Shown here piece by piece: positions 60,767 through 64,000 of a stretch of DNA of 64,000 nucleotides (position 1 is its first letter; every line of letters starts with the position of its first letter). The notes beneath the pieces were generated by a model. That model was given only the letters and a program-made list of their open reading frames with translations. It did no database searches and was not told where the DNA came from. Made by a program: the position numbers and the translations under genes. The DNA is from Microterricola pindariensis (GTDB lineage: Bacteria; Actinomycetota; Actinomycetes; Actinomycetales; Microbacteriaceae), in NCBI RefSeq assembly GCF_002936985.1, contig NZ_MPZN01000002.1:62001-126000 (forward strand). Direction: 5' to 3'.

Positions 60767-60826
60767 ACGTTGGCTCGAGGGCGCCCCTCCTCACGTTGGC
60801 TCGAGGGAGCTTGCGACCGAAGCCAA
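60767..60826. repeat. GTTGGCTCGAGGGA repeats
   Basis: A half copy CGTTGGCTCGAGGG (60767) is followed by a complete copy from 60793 that ends GCCAAC at 60826. They lie in the gap between rplA and the DUF1801 gene; the form is the same as at 43793-43908. Confidence 0.65.
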
Positions 60827-60862
60827 CCTCGCGAAACCCCCACCCGCGTGCAACCATGGGGG

Positions 60863-61234
60863 ATGCCCGAGAGCACCGTCACCGAGTACCTGGCCGGGAT
60901 CGCACCGGAAGCCGACCGCGCCGCCCTGCAGCGGGTCATCGACATCGCCCGCGAGGTGGCACCGGATGTCACGGAAGGCATGAGCTACGGCATGCCGACG
61001 CTGCTCTACCGCGGCAAGGGCTATGCCGCCGCCATGCAGACCAAGGCGCACCTGGCGCTGTACCCGTTCAGCGGCAGCGTGCTGCCGGCATTCGACGACG
61101 AGCTCGCCGACTTCTCGCACAGCATCAGCGCCCTGCGCTTCAGCGCGGAGCAGCCGGTTCCGGCCGATCTGCTCGGCCGCATCCTGCAGCTCCGCAAGGC
61201 TCAGATTGACGAGCAGCTGGACCGCAAGCGCTGA
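60863..61234 (+). CDS. DUF1801/YdhG-like protein
   Basis: A 123-residue protein from the ATG at 60863. VTEYLAGIAPEADRAALQRV, EGMSYGMPTLLYRGKGYAAA and the C-terminal LLGRILQLRKAQIDEQL match the DUF1801 (frataxin-like YdhG/YjbR-type) fold. The family may bind iron or metals, but function is not established. It is single and lies between a repeat and a terminator. Confidence 0.82.
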   Translation: MPESTVTEYLAGIAPEADRAALQRVIDIAREVAPDVTEGMSYGMPTLLYRGKGYAAAMQTKAHLALYPFSGSVLPAFDDELADFSHSISALRFSAEQPVPADLLGRILQLRKAQIDEQLDRKR

Positions 61235-61281
61235 CGTGCCGCTGCGGCATCCGCAGCCAGTTCGCGGATGCGGGCACGGAA

Positions 61282-61322
61282 ATGGCCCCGACACGCCGCG
61301 TTCGCGGGCGTCCCGGGGCCAT
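61282..61322. terminator. Bidirectional terminator
   Basis: The outer arms ATGGCCCCG (61282-61290) and CGGGGCCAT (61314-61322) enclose an inner GCCGCG/CGCGGG-like stem. It lies between the convergent DUF1801 and aldehyde dehydrogenase genes. Confidence 0.55.
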
Positions 61323-61345
61323 GCCTCCGCAGACCGGCTACAGGT

Positions 61346-62707
61346 CTAGCCGATGCGGATCATCTTCTTGTTGACGAACTCGTCGGCGCCGAAGCGGCCG
61401 AGCTCGCGGCCGGAGCCGGAACGCTTGACGCCGCCGAAGGGCAGCTCAGCGCCGTCCGCGCCGACGATGTTCACGAACACCATGCCGGCGTCGATGCCGT
61501 CGGCCACGCGGGCTGCCTGCTCCGGGTCGGTCGTGAAGACGAAGGAGCCGAGGCCGAACGGGGTGTCGTTGGCCAGCTCGACGGCCTCCTCCTCTGAGGC
61601 GACGCGGAAGACGGACGCGACCGGGCCGAAGAACTCCTCGTGGTAGACGTCGTTCGTCGGGTGGATGTCGGTGAGCACCGTCGCGGGGAAGAAGTTGCCG
61701 TTGCGCGGGCCGCCGGCCACGAGCGTCGCGCCCTGGGCGAGCGCGCGGTCGAGCTGGTTCTGCAGGGTGGTGGCGGCCGCCGCCGAGGAGAGCGGGCCGA
61801 GCACGGTGCCGTCGGCCAGCGGGTCGCCGGGGGCGAAGGAGGTGAACGCCGCGGTGAACTTCTCCAGGAACGCGTCGTACAGCTCATCGATCACGATGAA
61901 GCGCTTGGCCGCGTTGCAGGCCTGCCCGTTGTTGTCGATGCGGGCCATCACGGCCGCCTCGACGGTCGCGTCGAGGTCGTCCGTGCTGAGCAGGATGAAC
62001 GGGTCGGAGCCACCGAGCTCCAGCACGACCTTCTTGAGGTGGCGGCCGGCGATCTCGGCGACCGCGGCGCCCGCGCGCTCGGAGCCGGTGAGCGAGACAC
62101 CCTGCACGCGCGGGTCGGCGATGACCGTGGCGATCTGGTCGTGCGAGGCGTAGATGTTCACGTAGGCGCCGACGGGGAAGCCGGCGTCCAGGAAGATCTG
62201 CTCGATGGCCGCGGCCGACTCCGGGCACTGCTCGGCGTGCTTGAGCAGGATCGTGTTGCCGACGATCAGGTTCGGGCCGGCGAAGCGGGCGACCTGGTAG
62301 TACGGGAAGTTCCACGGCATGATGCCGAGCAGCACGCCGAGCGAGCGGCGTCGGATGAGGGCGGAGCCCTCGCCGGCGCGCAGCGTGATCTGCTCGTCGG
62401 CCATCAGGGCCTCGGCGTTCTCGGCGTAGTAGGCGTAGATGTCGGCGCTGAAGTCGACCTCTCCGAGCGCCTGCTCCAGCGGCTTGCCCATCTCGCGCAC
62501 GATGATCTCGGCGAGGGCGTCGCGGCGCTCGACGTGCAGTTCGCCGACGCGGCGGATCAGAGCCGCCCGCTCGGCGACGCTCGAGTTGCGTGACCACCCG
62601 CGGTGCGCGGCATCCGCGGCGGCGATGGCCTCTGACAGCCCCTCGTCGCTGAGGGTGGGATAGCTGGTGACCGTCTCGCCGGTAGCGGGGTTGACCACTG
62701 CGTACAT
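61346..62707 (-). CDS. NAD-dependent aldehyde (succinate-semialdehyde-type) dehydrogenase
   Basis: 453 residues from the ATG at 62707. The catalytic Cys is in NNGQACNAAKRF and the Glu in LELGGSDPF; GIMPWNFPYYQVARF and LTGSERAG are cofactor motifs. The N-terminus is short, as in the GabD/Sad class of about 455 residues. It lies near a cupin and a DAO-type oxidase on the same strand, so it probably oxidises the aldehyde made from an amine. It could also serve the putrescine cluster at 29179-36221. Confidence 0.88.
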   Translation of the reverse strand: MYAVVNPATGETVTSYPTLSDEGLSEAIAAADAAHRGWSRNSSVAERAALIRRVGELHVERRDALAEIIVREMGKPLEQALGEVDFSADIYAYYAENAEALMADEQITLRAGEGSALIRRRSLGVLLGIMPWNFPYYQVARFAGPNLIVGNTILLKHAEQCPESAAAIEQIFLDAGFPVGAYVNIYASHDQIATVIADPRVQGVSLTGSERAGAAVAEIAGRHLKKVVLELGGSDPFILLSTDDLDATVEAAVMARIDNNGQACNAAKRFIVIDELYDAFLEKFTAAFTSFAPGDPLADGTVLGPLSSAAAATTLQNQLDRALAQGATLVAGGPRNGNFFPATVLTDIHPTNDVYHEEFFGPVASVFRVASEEEAVELANDTPFGLGSFVFTTDPEQAARVADGIDAGMVFVNIVGADGAELPFGGVKRSGSGRELGRFGADEFVNKKMIRIG

Positions 62708-62821
62708 ACTCGTGCGTTCCTCTCTCGGGGCGCTCGCGCCACCAGGGAGATGGGCCGCGACGCGCACTGCACCCAAGCTTAGGCGGGTAGCGGGGGCTGC
62801 ACGAGGCTTGGGCGCGTCCGG

Positions 62822-63175
62822 TTAGCTGATGTAGACCTTGCGCAGCGTCTCGGTGACGGTCCAGATCGTGTTCGTCCCGCCGGCCAGGCGCACGACGGAG
62901 CCGGCGGAGACCTCGATGGTCTCGGCGTCCGGTCCGCCCGGTTCGAGCTCGACCGTGGCACGGCCGGAGAGCACGACGAACACCTCGTCGACCTCGACAT
63001 CGCTCATGGTTCCGACCGACATCTCCCAGATGCCGATCTCCGCGTCGCCGAACTCGCCCAGCTCCACCGCTCCGGTCGTCGGGTTGCCGGCGATGCTCTG
63101 CTCGGCCGGGACCGCTTCGTGGGTGAGGGCGATGGATGTCGCATCGTTGACGATGCCGGGAACCAGAATGCTCAT
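62822..63175 (-). CDS. Small cupin domain protein
   Basis: A 117-residue single-domain cupin. VDEVFVVLSGRATVELEPGG and VSAGSVVRLAGGTNTIWTVT form the beta barrel. The His of the usual metal site is partly replaced, so metal binding is uncertain. It is coupled to the upstream oxidase by an ATGA overlap. Such cupins accompany amine oxidases in actinobacteria, but their role is not known to me. Confidence 0.82.
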   Translation of the reverse strand: MSILVPGIVNDATSIALTHEAVPAEQSIAGNPTTGAVELGEFGDAEIGIWEMSVGTMSDVEVDEVFVVLSGRATVELEPGGPDAETIEVSAGSVVRLAGGTNTIWTVTETLRKVYIS

Positions 63176-64000
63176 GAGTCGAATCCTAGACCCAGCGCGT
63201 CGAGCGTCTTGAGCAGCAGGTTGCGCTTGCCGTCGTTGTGGTCGGCGCGGTCGAGCGCCCAGCGGGTGGCGTTGATGCCGAGTGCGGCGGCCGGCTCCGG
63301 CGGGAACGGCAGCGGGCGCTCCCGCACCATGCGCAGCTGGGTTCGCTCGGTCTCCAGCCCGGCGAGCTTGTCGAGCATCACATTCGCGGCGAAGCGCGTG
63401 GCCGCCACCCCGAGCCCGGTGTAGCCGGCTGCGTAGGCGACGCGGCCGCCGCGCGCCGTGCCGTAGAAGGCCGAGAAGCGGGTGCAGGTGTCGATGGCGC
63501 CCGCCCACTTGTGGGTGAACCGGGTGCCCTCCAGCTGAGGGAACGTGGTGAAGAAGTGGTTGGCGAGCAGTTCGAACGCCGCCGGCCTGTCCTCGTAGCT
63601 CTGCCGCACCCGGCCGCCGTAGTGGTAGACGGCGTCATAGCCGCCGAACAGCACCCGGTTGTCGCGTGAGAGGCGGTAGTAGTGGAACTGATTGGCGACA
63701 TCGCCGAGGCCCTGCCGGTTCTGCCAGCCGATCTCGCGCATCTGCGCATCGCTCAGCGGCTCGGTCATCAGCGCGTAGTCGTAGACCGGCACGGTCATCA
63801 GGGTGTTGCGCTTGAGCAGGGAGGGGAACACGTTGGTGGCGAGCACGGTCTGGCGACTGCGCACGCCGCCCTGTGCGGTGCGCAGGGAGACGGATCCCGC
63901 GTCCGCGCCCTTGTCGGTGTCGAGGGAGCGCACCGGGCTGTGCTCGAAGATCTGCACGCCCATCTCGGTGGCGACCCTGGCCAGCTCGAGGGCCAGCTTG
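63172..64000 (-). CDS. DAO-type FAD-dependent oxidoreductase, C-terminal part
   Basis: About 276 codons of the 3' part are visible; the start is outside the window. Segments MGVQIFEHSPVRSLDTDKG, DYALMTEPLSDAQMREIGW and GRVAYAAGYTGLGVAATRFA are typical of glycine/sarcosine oxidase-like proteins and of PuuB-type gamma-glutamylputrescine oxidases. With the cupin and aldehyde dehydrogenase it forms a likely amine degradation operon. Without the N-terminus the substrate class remains open. Confidence 0.82.
   Translation of the reverse strand, partial: KLALELARVATEMGVQIFEHSPVRSLDTDKGADAGSVSLRTAQGGVRSRQTVLATNVFPSLLKRNTLMTVPVYDYALMTEPLSDAQMREIGWQNRQGLGDVANQFHYYRLSRDNRVLFGGYDAVYHYGGRVRQSYEDRPAAFELLANHFFTTFPQLEGTRFTHKWAGAIDTCTRFSAFYGTARGGRVAYAAGYTGLGVAATRFAANVMLDKLAGLETERTQLRMVRERPLPFPPEPAAALGINATRWALDRADHNDGKRNLLLKTLDALGLGFDS

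Overview
The window is a high-GC actinobacterial chromosome segment, most likely from the family Microbacteriaceae. This rests on GC-rich codon use, Dpp/Nat/Drr-type transporter arrangements, HadA/HadB-like MaoC proteins next to murB, and the tRNA-Trp(CCA)-secE-nusG-rplK-rplA block. I see no rRNA operon, prophage, insertion sequence or CRISPR array. Both ends are cut inside genes: a sugar ABC permease at the left edge and a flavin oxidase at the right edge.

Bases 1-11300 hold a carbohydrate catabolic locus. It contains a ribose-type ABC permease, a VOC protein, a MurR/RpiR regulator, a zinc alcohol dehydrogenase, a LacI regulator, a PfkB kinase, a phosphotriesterase-like lactonase, an FGGY kinase, a cupin phosphoglucose isomerase, a KDPG-type aldolase, a shikimate-dehydrogenase-like oxidoreductase and a D-2-hydroxyacid dehydrogenase. 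Four near-palindromic sites of the form TGTAGTAAWACTACA sit in front of the divergent units and match the operator style known for RpiR/HexR proteins, so the locus looks like one regulon. The substrate is unknown, and this is the best candidate for an undescribed pathway.

Bases 11400-29100 hold a NatAB-like ABC exporter, a TetR regulator, a peptide ABC importer with a permease-ATPase fusion and a coupled mgtC gene, a CPA1 antiporter, a small membrane protein, a PfkB kinase with an SGNH hydrolase, a GlcD-like flavoprotein, a membrane protein and a PucR regulator. Bases 29100-36300 form a putrescine/GABA degradation cluster: GABA transaminase, succinate-semialdehyde dehydrogenase, putrescine oxidase, a universal stress protein and an APC permease. 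HadA-like, HadB-like and murB follow as a tightly coupled set.

Bases 38500-53800 carry regulation and transport: an XRE regulator with a perfect palindrome upstream, a PspC/sensor kinase/LuxR trio, a four-gene ABC exporter plus DesK/DesR-like two-component operon, a lone amino-acid binding lipoprotein, a LysE exporter with its LysG/ArgP regulator, and a TetR-controlled MacB-like ABC pair. Bases 54000-64000 carry an aspartate-type aminotransferase, a Pr6Pr membrane protein, a lipoprotein amine oxidase whose C-terminal FAD block has moved to the N-terminus (apparent circular permutation), tRNA-Trp, secE, nusG, rplK, rplA, and a second amine catabolism set (aldehyde dehydrogenase, cupin, DAO-type oxidase).

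Several repeat systems overlie the genes. A 56-bp palindrome occurs three times, flanked on both sides by C-rich tracts pointing towards it. A GTTGGCTCGAGGGA family and a GGTCGAGTAG/GTATCGAGACC family fill gene ends. The word GGATGCC/GGCATCC occurs about 80 times by hand count, several times the expectation from base composition.
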